Of a stretch of 64,000 bases of DNA, positions 55,903 through 64,000 are shown piece by piece. The stretch covers positions 13,143,541 through 13,207,540 of the forward strand of contig NC_133537.1 in assembly GCF_048544455.1 (NCBI RefSeq), in the 5' to 3' direction. The position numbers and the translations under genes were made by a program. Every line of letters begins with the position of its first letter. Within the stretch, counting starts at the first letter, position 1. Source of the DNA: Silene latifolia. Its lineage: Eukaryota > Streptophyta > Magnoliopsida > Caryophyllales > Caryophyllaceae. A model generated the notes under the pieces. That model saw only the letters and a program-made list of their open reading frames with translations, was not told the DNA's origin and searched no databases.

Positions 55903-56745
55903 TCCCTCTTACTACTTCCCTCTTACTACTAAGAGAATAAAAATTCTCTTAGTTTTCCCTCCAAAATGTATTTGTCTTAATAAAGAAACAATTAAAACTT
56001 TCTTTTAATAAACTATTATATTTTCCTTACAATATAATTTTATTGTAATTATAAATATACTCTAATCTTTTAATTAAATTCAAAATTATGATTTTTTTCA
56101 TTATAATAAAATAAAATTGGTATTAAACTATAGTCTATAAGTTGCTAAATTTTTCATAATGCAATAATGATTACTTTAGAAAATAACTTAACACATCCCC
56201 CTTCTATTAAAAGAGTAAGAGGTCTCTCAATTTTTCCCGGTGAAGTAAAATGTTCTGTATTGGTTCTCACTCCTTAGTCCTCACACTATATCATACAAGT
56301 ATTAATTAAATACCATAAATATGAGATACTATTACTAAACACACATTAATGAGATATTTTGATTTACTATACATGTGGGATTGCATTAATAATGAGGATG
56401 ATATGAGAAAAATATTCTCCACAATTTTTTTCATAGTTCTATTTTCCTGTTTTTTTACTACAAAGGTACTCTACAAATTGACTATCTCATTTTGCAAATT
56501 CTATAATTCTATTGTATAATTAAGTCATTACTTGAGGTTATTCTTTTGGTAAATGTAATTGTATAATAATATTATTTTTAAAAATTAAGTAATAATTTAT
56601 ATAATTAGTTTCAGTTAAATATCAATCTTATTTGGTGTGAAAACTATCAAATTTTCTCTCTTATACCACTTACCAAGCTATAATATTTAACGTCTTTGTA
56701 TATTATTATCTAAAAAACCGCGCATTTGCGCGGATTCTACACTAG
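55903..56745 (+). mobile_element. Non-autonomous Helitron (843 bp) inside solo LTR
   Basis: 5' end TCCCTCTTACTACT after A. 3' end: hairpin CCGCGCA/TGCGCGG (56718-56733), ATTCTACA, CTAG at 56742-56745, then T. Hairpin and tail nearly equal those of the 46.6-kb Helitron. The first 14 bases are repeated directly at 55917, so the 5' end could alternatively be there; the A/T target rule favours 55903. Confidence 0.85.
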
Positions 56746-58059
56746 TATGTAATAAAAATAAAAGGAAAACAATAATAAGGTAATTGGAAATTGGCAAACT
56801 TCCTCCCTCTTTCCTTCCTACATCTATATAAGCTCATCTACCTACCACCCCATAATCTCATACAAACATAAAAACACAAATAATTGACCTAAGGTAAGGG
56901 AAAAAGATCAAAAGGGAGAAAAGTAGAAGGATTTTATAAAGAATTATCGTCTCAAGGTAAGATCGTCGTAATTTATATTTATATCGCGCTACTCAATTAA
57001 TTTATCATATTACACCGTATAGACCGCCTCGTATTACACCGTTGACCTTAGTAGCTGCCTTTGACCGTCGTGATTCTAGTGTGACCAAACGTGACTGTCG
57101 TTGACCACTGTGGGTGGCGGATTGGGCGTCTAAAAGGGTGGCTGCCGTGGGTATTTAAGACGGATTTTAACCCTTGTATTAATGTCGACTTGAATTGGGA
57201 GTTGGGTGGTTGGTTTGGTCGGTGTTGGGCGACCTTAGTGATGGTAACGGGGTGGTTGCAGTTGGTGGTTGGTACAGTGGTTGTCGGGTAATGGTTGTTG
57301 TGAGGTGTTTGTGTTGTAAACGAGTCGTGGGTTGTCTTGGGTAGACCGTGGACTGATCTGGGTTCTCGTGGCAGGTGGTGGAACCCACCGTGGGTCAAGG
57401 GAGACCGCGGTGGTGGCCACTGGCTGTCGTGGTGGTGGTTAAGGGCAGTGGATGTTGTATGTGTTGTTGGTTGATGTCGGGAATGAGGGAGATTAGGGCG
57501 AGTTTGTTGTGGGTTGTTAGGGGCTGTTTGACTGGTGGTTAGGGGTTGTCAAGGTGCGTCGTGGTGGCTGGGTTGAGTGGTGTCGGTGGTGGCTGGTGGT
57601 GTCGGATATAGGTGGGTTTAGGAGGGGTGTTGAACACGGGTTTAAACCGTGTATGTGGGGTGTTAAGGGTTGGTGTTTTAAACGGGTTTGTTTGGGATTT
57701 GGGATTAATTATAAAGACGGGTTTTGGGTAATATTTTACACGAGAAAATAATTAATGTAAATAAATTATAATTGATTAACTTATAATAATGAATCGAATA
57801 ATTAATAATTAAATTATAATATTGTATTTAGGTGACAGATTTGAAGTGGAGTACTTTTGATTATTTTTCTTGGACTGCATTATTGGATTATTGCTGCTGA
57901 GTTAGGTTATCTACTCAACTCGAATGTGTCTTGGTGATATTTAATATTTGAACGATAATTGGATTGGATATTGGATATTGGTTGTTAGTTGATTATTGTT
58001 ATTGTTTATCCGTTGGTTGTTTATTATCCATGTTGCATACTTGTATTGTTGTTGTATGA

Positions 58060-58215
58060 AAACCCGGTCCAGGGGTGGCGGGTGATGTATGAAGACCGGT
58101 CCAGGGGTGGCGGTATATAAAAGAGTATCTCGGAGTTTGTTATTGTTTATATGGGTGTCTCGGAGTATAATGATATGGGTGTCTCGGAGTATATTTATGA
58201 GTGTCTCGGAGTGTG
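58060..58215. repeat. Two minisatellites in the solo LTR
   Basis: Two copies of CGGTCCAGGGGTGGCGG followed by four or five copies of GTGTCTCGGAGTAT-type units. The equivalent place in the LTR of C has a different array (CTGGCAGTAG). Confidence 0.7.
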
Positions 58216-58740
58216 TATGGATAATGGAATTGTGAACGGGTTGAGCATTTGTATATTTGATTTGTCTTATTGTTGCATTATTCTTGTTGTTTAGATATTT
58301 CTACTCAATTGTTTGGTTGATCGTGTATTCATTAAACACATGTGATGAACCAATTATTGGGGAGCAGATTGATTTCAGGTAATTAAGCTGGCTTAGAAGG
58401 GAGCTGAAGGGCGTGATGCATTGGACATTTACTTAGCTGTCTAGATCACCTACAATGGACAAGTCACTATTTATTATTTGTTTTATTTAGTTTCTGCTGC
58501 AGTTGTATTTTAATTCATCACAGTTATTTATTTTGGAACATGTAATAAGGCCATTTAAACGTTATATTTATTTAAAGTACCGTGGTTTCGTTTATCTTTG
58601 TAATCACTACCTCAGACAACTGAGATGGTAACATTTTCATTTATCTAGGAATGCCTAGTAAAGGCTCTTAAATAAATGGGGGTGTTACAACCCAAAATAA
58701 AAAGTTCTTCTATTGCAACTACAAGTTTGTTCTTAATTTT

Positions 58741-59665
58741 AAGAAGTGTAAATTGATAAAAAGTAGCAATATAAGAACCCTTTTTAATGAAATGGTACCA
58801 ACATAAAAATTAATTTGTAAACAGTACCAGAATATTTACTCCAATCTACTAATAGTACCAAGTCACCGGAAAGTCGCATTTTTTAGGTGGATTTGAAAAT
58901 TCCCGCCTAATATTTGTTTTTTTGTTCCTATTCTACCCCTCCCCTATTTCCTAAACACTAACATTGGCTAACCATTAACCAAACCACCTTAATACACCAC
59001 CCCTTATCTAACCGCCAAACACCACCCTCGCCGGAAAGTCGCACTTGCCCCGCCCTTACTGCCATCACCCCGACGACGCCACACTCGACTAGACACCACC
59101 TTCACCTGCCGCCTTTTCTCCCCATCTCTTACTCCTCCGTCATTTCCTTTCTCCCCCATTACTCACCCCCGACCCCACCGCCGACGACCACACACCGCCT
59201 TTCCTTCTCTCTCTCGTTCTACCTTTTCTTCCTCTTCCTCTTTTTCAAAATTTGAAACTTGAAAATGATGTCGGCTAGAGAAGAGGCGGGGTGGTGGTTG
59301 TTGGCTGGAGAAGAGGGTGTATTGGTGGTGATTGTCGGCTGGAGAACAAGTGTTAGTGCTTGACGGTGGCGGTGGTCGAAGGCTGCTGATGGCGATTTGT
59401 TGACGGTGGTAGTGGTGTCGTGGAGTTGGTGGTGTGTTGGAGACAAAAGACGCGGGGCCGGAGAGAAAAAGGAGTACTTTTTTCAGATCTAATAATAAGG
59501 GCATTCTGGTCATTTTATGTCATTTTTGGCCGAAAAGTGTGTGTTGGTACTATTAGTAGATCGGAGTAAATATTCTGGTACTGTTTACAAATTAATTTTT
59601 ATGTTGGTACCATTCATAAAAAAAGGTCCCTATATTGGTACTTTTTATCACAATTTACACTTTTA
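58741..59665. mobile_element. TIR element with GC-rich interior, possibly Mutator-like
   Basis: Inverted repeats of about 130 bp: left arm from GTGTAAATTGATAAAAAGTA (58746) to about CTACTAATAGTACCAA (58860), right arm mirrored at about 59540-59660. The arms are close to identical (for example AATTAATTTGTAAACAGTACC on both). The interior (58960-59500) is C-rich and then G-rich with no recognised protein. A clear target duplication was not found. Confidence 0.6.
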
Positions 59666-60464
59666 AGAATTAAGTTCTAAAATAAGAACTTGGTTTGTTT
59701 ATACATGAAAATTTGGGGATCAATAAACATGACTTAGAACTTTATAAAAATGTCATCTATTGTGATTTGTGAATAAAAGTTCTTAAACGTTGGAATTAAT
59801 GAAATATGACATGACAAAAGAAGAACTTTATAAACATGACTTTTTATCCAAAATGGATCATCTCTATTTCTTTTCTCTCCATTTACTCTCACAAAACATT
59901 ACTATATTATATATTTCAATCTCATTCATTTACCTTTTTATTTCCTAATAAATCTACAACCATCCGATCGAACCCAGATTTAATCTGAACCGTTGAGAAG
60001 TAATGGACCTCCATTTTTCAATAAATAGAGAGGATCCTTAGTTCCTTACCACTTTTTATCTTATAGACCACATGTAATAAATGTTTTTGGGAACTTAACT
60101 TTAGACAAGATCATATTTGATCATTCAATTGATTGTTTTCCGAAATCAGACGTTATATTTAAAATCAACTGAATTGTCAAATATAAATATACAATCTACG
60201 TGATTTCGTACTAATTATATAAGATTAAATTATCTAGTGACATAAGTGAAACACAAAAACGGTTTTCTAACATATGTCCTTAAGACACACATTAAGAAAG
60301 TAACTAAAGAAATATTTATCATGTATTTATGTGCCGTTAGGACACACGTTAGAAAACCCGATTCAATAATCAGCAATGAAATCATGTATTATTTGTTACT
60401 ATGATTGGGTAACAATTTCATATCCCATTAATCACTTTCACATTATTTTCACTTTTTTTTTTCA
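59666..60464 (+). other. Upstream region of the subtilase fragment
   Basis: AT-rich, no ORF. It contains a small foldback repeat (60260-60360) and ends in the gene promoter. Confidence 0.5.
60260..60360. repeat. Short foldback repeat
   Basis: GGTTTTCTAACATATGTCCT at the left mirrors AGGACACACGTTAGAAAACC at the right. A related single end, TTTTTCTAACGTGTACCCT, occurs near 62272. MITE-like. Confidence 0.55.
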
Positions 60465-60472
60465 TATAAATA
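60465..60472 (+). promoter_or_regulatory. TATA box of the subtilase gene
   Basis: TATAAATA, 56 bp before the ATG, follows a T-rich run; transcription would start near 60497 and give a 5' UTR of about 30 nt. Confidence 0.6.
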
Positions 60473-60527
60473 AATAGCTATACATCACTTTACATACTCA
60501 CTCAATTTCATTCAAAAAATTCAAAAT

Positions 60528-61696
60528 ATGGTCAACCACAAGTATTTTTTAATTCTTTACATTTTTGCCTTGTGCTTTTTTACTTTGGGGTTGTCTACTA
60601 ATCAAGTTAATGATGAAACAAAGGCAAGTTATATTTCAACTCCTTTTAGAGTATTTTTTTAAGTTTTCATTTATATTCAATTCCCATACTTTAATTTGTC
60701 TAGATATGAATTGTTCTTTTCCCAAATTGAGTGACGATCTTTAATTGACGAGATATTTCAACATATTTTGATATCAATTGTATAAAATTTGGGTTGATTA
60801 GCGTTCGGAACAGTTTAAAGTATCATTGTAAAGTACATCTGAGATACTTATCCTATTTGGTCCTATTTATTGTATTAGATTACCGATGCTAATAAAGGTC
60901 GTGATAGACAAAACGTCATGAAACTCATGATAATCAATTCCAAGTACCCACTCGTAGTGGCAGAGCCATGATTTAGCGTTAGGAGGGCGAAAAATTCCAA
61001 CTGAAAACGATAATGCTATAAAGTATAAAACAAACTTGAAAAAAATAACTAAAAGTCTCGAACTTTTTTTTTTTTCCAGTGAGAGTAAGCGCCCTTGCTA
61101 GGCTGTAATAGCTTGCACTTTTTACGACTTCACATTCAAATTTAATTTTAAACAACATCGTGATAAGAATAGTGATTTTGCGTTGCATCACTTGCATGTT
61201 GGTTGATACGGAGTAATACTTTCAAAAATTCATGACTGTTTTTTCATTGATGTAGGAATATATCGTATATATGGGACGTATCTCCAACAACGATAACTCT
61301 ATTGAATCCCAACACATTCGTCTACTCCAACAAGTTGTACAAGGCAGGTAAGACCTACGACCATGTTACATTATTTTAATTCCATTGACGAATTAATTCG
61401 GAGTAAGAAAAAAGCTCACCAATAATTCTTATTTAAAACCACCTTAATTTACGAGATACACCATACAACCGATTAAAATGATGATCGAAATAAAAGGAGA
61501 TTGTAAAATCTCGTAAGTTAAGACAATCTTATACAAGATCAGATCTTTTGAAATTTTTTTGACTCTTTTACTTGTTTACATGCATGGCAATTGGCATGCA
61601 AAAGATCTGCGGAAGAGAGTATCATCCGCAGCTACAAGAGGAGTTTCAGTGGTTTTGCTGCAAAACTAACCCAAAAAGAGTACGAAAATCTCAAGA
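60528..61696 (+). CDS. Subtilisin-like serine protease (subtilase), 5' exons only
   Basis: Three exons fit a plant S8 subtilase start. Exon 1, 60528-60623: a signal peptide (MVNHKYFLILYIFALCFF, hydrophobic core, then a polar stretch). Exon 2, 61256-61347: EYIVYMGRIS and IRLLQQVV, the start of the inhibitor-I9 propeptide. Exon 3, 61605-61696: SIIRSYKRSFSGFAAKL, the hallmark end of the propeptide. Intron 1 is GC-AG; introns 2 and 3 start GT. Phases (0, 2, 1) keep one frame. Such enzymes are secreted to the apoplast, and the propeptide folds and inhibits them until cleavage. No exon for the catalytic domain (Asp/His/Ser) is seen before the Retand-like insertion at 62634, so this is either a truncated gene or one whose remainder lies beyond the window. 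Confidence 0.78.
60624..61255 (+). other. GC-AG intron 1 of the subtilase
   Basis: Donor AAG|GCAAGT is the strong consensus for GC introns. Acceptor TTGATGTAG|GAATAT. Splicing joins DETK to EYIVYMG, the expected family sequence. It contains a repeat copy at about 60956-61100. Confidence 0.75.
60956..61100. repeat. Dispersed repeat, copy 1 (intron 1)
   Basis: Begins AGTGGCAGAGCCATGATTTAG and continues AGGAGGGCGAAAAATTCCAAC. A second copy is at 61923. The GTGGCGGAGCCAGGAT start is common at ends of plant DNA transposons. Confidence 0.5.
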
Positions 61697-62633
61697 GTAA
61701 GAAAATACTACTACTAATATTTTTCCGTCTCATTTGACTTTTTTTGTCAAAATTTCAATATTTTCACCTTTACTGTTTGAAATGAATGAAATCTATAATT
61801 AATTGTCATATGAAACTAATTTCTATTTACCATACAACAGCCTTTCATAAAATTAAATTTTTCAAAAAAATTATTATATAGAGGCATTAGATACGTGGTC
61901 AAGGTATCACATTGAAGACCATCAGTGGCGGAGTCAGGATTTCCCGTAAGGCCGTAATGGGGGGCGATAAATTCCAGCGGAGGCGAACTGGTAATGTCAT
62001 AAAGAAACCTCGAAAATTTTTGAAAATTTTAACTAAGAATTTAGATGGTGGTAGTTAGGGTGAGAAAATTGAAATAAACAATTGAATTGGAATTGGAATG
62101 AAAGAGAAAATGGAGTTATTAAAATAAAAGGAGTGTAAATGGTCATTAATGTTTATAAAAGAGTAAAACTCATCCATAAATGAGCACCATTCTATTTTTA
62201 ATGATGATTTTTTTTCCAATCGGAAACATTTTCCAACACAAAATTTATTCTTTCCAAAAATAAAATGGTTTTTCTAACGTGTACCCTTATGGCACACATT
62301 AATAACCCATATATGGTAATACTTACAACATATTCAAATGATATACATTTTTACCATATTTAATGAGAATATATTGTAAATATTACTCCCTCCTATTCAT
62401 TTTAACTTTCCCCCTTTCCTTTTTCATCTATTCATATAACTCTTCATCTTTCCTTATTTAGTAAAATTTTATACTTATTTTAATCACCTTACCCCACAAC
62501 AATACCCACAATACTCATACTTTATCTTATTTTAATCACCTTACCCCACAACAATACTTATTTTAATCGTCTTACCCCACAATAATACCTTCCCTCTTTC
62601 CATTTACCTTACACCACCACAATACTTTACAAT
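61697..62633. other. Region after exon 3 of the subtilase, repeat remnants
   Basis: No further subtilase exon was recognised. A repeat copy starts at 61923 (AGTGGCGGAGTCAGGATTTCC), cutting in soon after a possible acceptor at 61879. A Stowaway-like terminus TACTCCCTCCTATTC is at 62384-62398. ACCTTACCCCACAACAATAC repeats follow (62480-62600) up to the Retand-like LTR. Confidence 0.5.
61923..62060. repeat. Dispersed repeat, copy 2
   Basis: Starts AGTGGCGGAGTCAGGATTTCC and shares GGGGCGATAAATTCCA with the copy in intron 1, same orientation. Confidence 0.5.
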
Positions 62634-63809
62634 TGTTCCGGGTGTAATTCCAGAGCAGTTATTTGTCACCACCCGTGCTTGTAGAGTGATGTCTTTTGCT
62701 AACTCCTCCTTGCGGTCTCCTGAAACAATGAGCAAACTGAGGGCTCGGCTTTGGGTCGAGCGAACTCACTCCGACGCTCAAGTCAGTAAACTTAGAAAGG
62801 TAAGTTGTTGTTACTTGGTGAAGTATATATTGTAGAGAGATAAGGAAGATATTACCAGATGAATAGTGATTCTTAGGTTAAATTGTGGATCCTTTACTCA
62901 ATGAGAGTAGAGGAGTATTTATAGACTTTCACCTTTTGTCACGTAGTGGCCAAGTGGCCAAGTGGCTAGCAGGTGGAAAGACTAATCTACCCCTCGGCCG
63001 AGGGACCCATGGCAGGCCGGCGGGCCCTGTTGACTCGCCGCCGAGGGGTCTTGGATATGAGTTCGCGGATATGTGCCCCGGCTAGTTGCCCGGCCGGACC
63101 CATCGACAGCCGACTGTGCTGCGTCGGTTAGGCCGCCTAAGCCGTTGACTTCTTGTGGATATCTTTGACCTTGCTCAATATGTTGGTGGTCGGGTGCGAG
63201 AATATGCCCCATCAATTTGCTCCCAGCGTAGTCTATGCCGTGGTATGGGCTCCGATGTATGTTGAGCGTGTATTCTGCGCAAGACAAAATTTTCTGCCCC
63301 GGCTTCTTCTACCTCGGCGTGGCTCTGCTTAGGCCGTACCATATCCCCCCTCCACATGGTTGTGTAACGGACATCCGATGTGGAAAAGGCAAAGACGCCG
63401 GGCCGAGACCGGGGTGGAGAGTCGGTTGTTTCGATTGCCCCCCGGCGGTGCTTTTCGGCTTGGTTGATCATGTGGCCGGCGGAGAAACGGATACTTAGGA
63501 ATTTGTTGAGGAAGATGAACGGGCAGAGAGATATGAAGGGGCGTGTTGAAGACGCTTGGTCACTGTTGCATTGATTGACATTCAACTGTTGCAACGATTG
63601 ACATTCCGTGGTTGCATGTTCGACACGTGTCTGTTTGTTGATTGGCTGACGTTTCATGGGCTGTGCCCTGATTGGTCCCTCTTCATGGGCTTTCCTCTAT
63701 AAATAGGGTACTTAGTCCCTGAAATTGGATTTTCTCAAAAATTTTCTTCTTTATAGCCCTTGTGACGAAACCTCTCTCTAGCTTTCAGAATCATTACTCC
63801 GGCGTGGCA
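62634..63809 (-). repeat. 3' LTR of the second Retand-like element (1176 bp)
   Basis: Plus-strand start TGTTCCGGGTGTAATTCC and end GGCGTGGCA, next to the purine tract GAAGAAAAA (minus strand). Sense TATAAATA on the minus strand at 62916-62923, antisense TATAAATA on the plus strand at 63697-63704. Full-length similarity to 6456-7607. Confidence 0.85.
63697..63704 (+). promoter_or_regulatory. Antisense TATA box of the second Retand-like LTR
   Basis: CTC-TATAAATA-GGG, 163 bp before the ATG of the antisense ORF and inside the LTR, as in the first element. Confidence 0.65.
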
Positions 63810-63866
63810 TTTTTCTTCAAGGTAAACAAATAAATTCTCTTTTTAACTCGTAAGTTTTGTTGTAAC

Positions 63867-64000
63867 ATGTCTTCTGCTGGTGCTGGACCTAGTAAGCCTG
63901 CGCCGGGGGGTTCCCCGTCGCGTCTTGATGAGGAGGAGATACTAAACGCCATCCCGATAAGGTTTGGGGGCCCTAGGTCTCCGTCTTTTGAAGTCGATCC
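63867..64000 (+). CDS. Start of antisense ORF, second Retand-like element
   Basis: ATG at 63867 opens a frame of 44 codons to the window edge. It begins MSSAGAGPSKPAPGGSPSRL, close to the start of the decayed copy at 6398 (MSSAIFGPSNPAQGLPSRY), followed in both by DEEE. The conserved start, the upstream TATA box and the open frame suggest this copy may be intact beyond the window. The expected continuation is an acidic region and a PF04195-like domain. Function is unknown. A splice-donor-like AAG|GTAAAC is at about 63820, but no acceptor before the ATG is obvious. Confidence 0.65.
   Translation, partial: MSSAGAGPSKPAPGGSPSRLDEEEILNAIPIRFGGPRSPSFEVD

Larger units (their letters stand above)
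55687..58689 (+). repeat. Solo Tekay/Del-like LTR with nested Helitron
   Basis: It starts TGTAATACCCTG and ends GGGGGTGTTACA, with a perfect 5-bp duplication ACCCA at 55682-55686 and 58690-58694. The ends match the LTRs of element C. No interior or second LTR exists, so it is a solo LTR from LTR-LTR recombination. It is 2160 bp without the Helitron at 55903-56745. A TATATAAG box is at about 56825, and minisatellite units (GACCGGTCCAGGGGTGGCGG and GTGTCTCGGAGTAT) lie at 58060-58215. Confidence 0.88.
62634..64000 (-). mobile_element. Second Retand-like element, 3' end only
   Basis: Opposite orientation to the element at 1-7607. It starts with its 3' LTR end at 62634 and runs off the window in the antisense-ORF region. 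It is better preserved at the parts that can be compared (LTR, antisense TATA, ORF start). The bases before it are CAATT, a candidate target duplication to look for at its far end. Confidence 0.85.

Noticed and set aside
57048..57398. His/Thr/Pro-rich minus-strand ORFs in the solo LTR
   Set aside because: G/T-rich LTR sequence; the LTRs of element C show no kept frame there.
62384..62398. Complete Stowaway MITE
   Set aside because: Only one CTCCCTCC-type end with TA is visible; no mirrored end before the LTR at 62634.

Overview
This is a stretch of a large, repeat-rich plant nuclear genome. Nearly all of it is transposable-element DNA: Ty3/gypsy LTR retrotransposons of the Tat/Retand, Athila and Tekay/Del-like lineages, one L1-type LINE, several Helitrons, Mutator-like TIR elements and MITEs. 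The only recognisable host-type coding pieces are the first three exons of a subtilisin-like protease gene (60.5-61.7 kb) and a PPR gene fragment captured by a TIR element (12.6-13.1 kb). Retand-like elements with an antisense ORF are known from Caryophyllales such as Silene, so that order is a reasonable but unproven guess. I saw no rRNA, tRNA or CRISPR array.

Layout. 1-7607: 3' part of a degenerate Retand-like element (+), with protease, RT, RNase H and integrase remains, a tandem-repeat 3' region, a spliced-looking antisense ORF and a 1.15-kb LTR. 7.6-10.7 kb: Helitron ends and an AT-rich tandem array of snRNA-type USE+TATA modules. 10.7-13.3 kb: microsatellite, minisatellite, a Helitron relic and a 953-bp Pack-MULE.

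13.66-49.59 kb is a nest. Old Athila-like element A (-) has lost its 5' half. Into its 3' non-coding region went Tekay-like non-autonomous element C (17347-24065, TSD CCGGG). Into its integrase C-terminus went Athila-like element D (27582-48133, +, TSD GCGTT). The 5' LTR of D was then hit by Athila-like element B (30045-38591, -, TSD GAGCT), and its 3' LTR by a 366-bp Helitron (46597-46962). The two LTRs of D act as each other's empty site, which fixes these boundaries to the base. B and D keep gag and protease but no RT or integrase. A is the only member with pol remains.

49.6-53.0 kb: broken L1-type LINE (+). 53-55.6 kb: MITEs, minisatellites and a Helitron. 55687-58689: solo Tekay-like LTR (TSD ACCCA) carrying an 843-bp Helitron. 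58.7-59.7 kb: TIR element. 60.5-61.7 kb: 5' exons of the subtilase. 62634-end: LTR and antisense-ORF start of a second Retand-like element (-).

The most interesting structure no gene explains: (1) a hairpin with a constant GRGGAC-type loop and covarying stem, 18-19 nt before the 3' LTR in A, B, C and D and repeated internally; (2) two unrelated families of GC-rich palindromic modules, one confined to B and one shared by A and D; (3) a tandem array of snRNA-promoter-like modules; (4) LTRs with TATA boxes in both directions, the antisense one serving a spliced-looking ORF.
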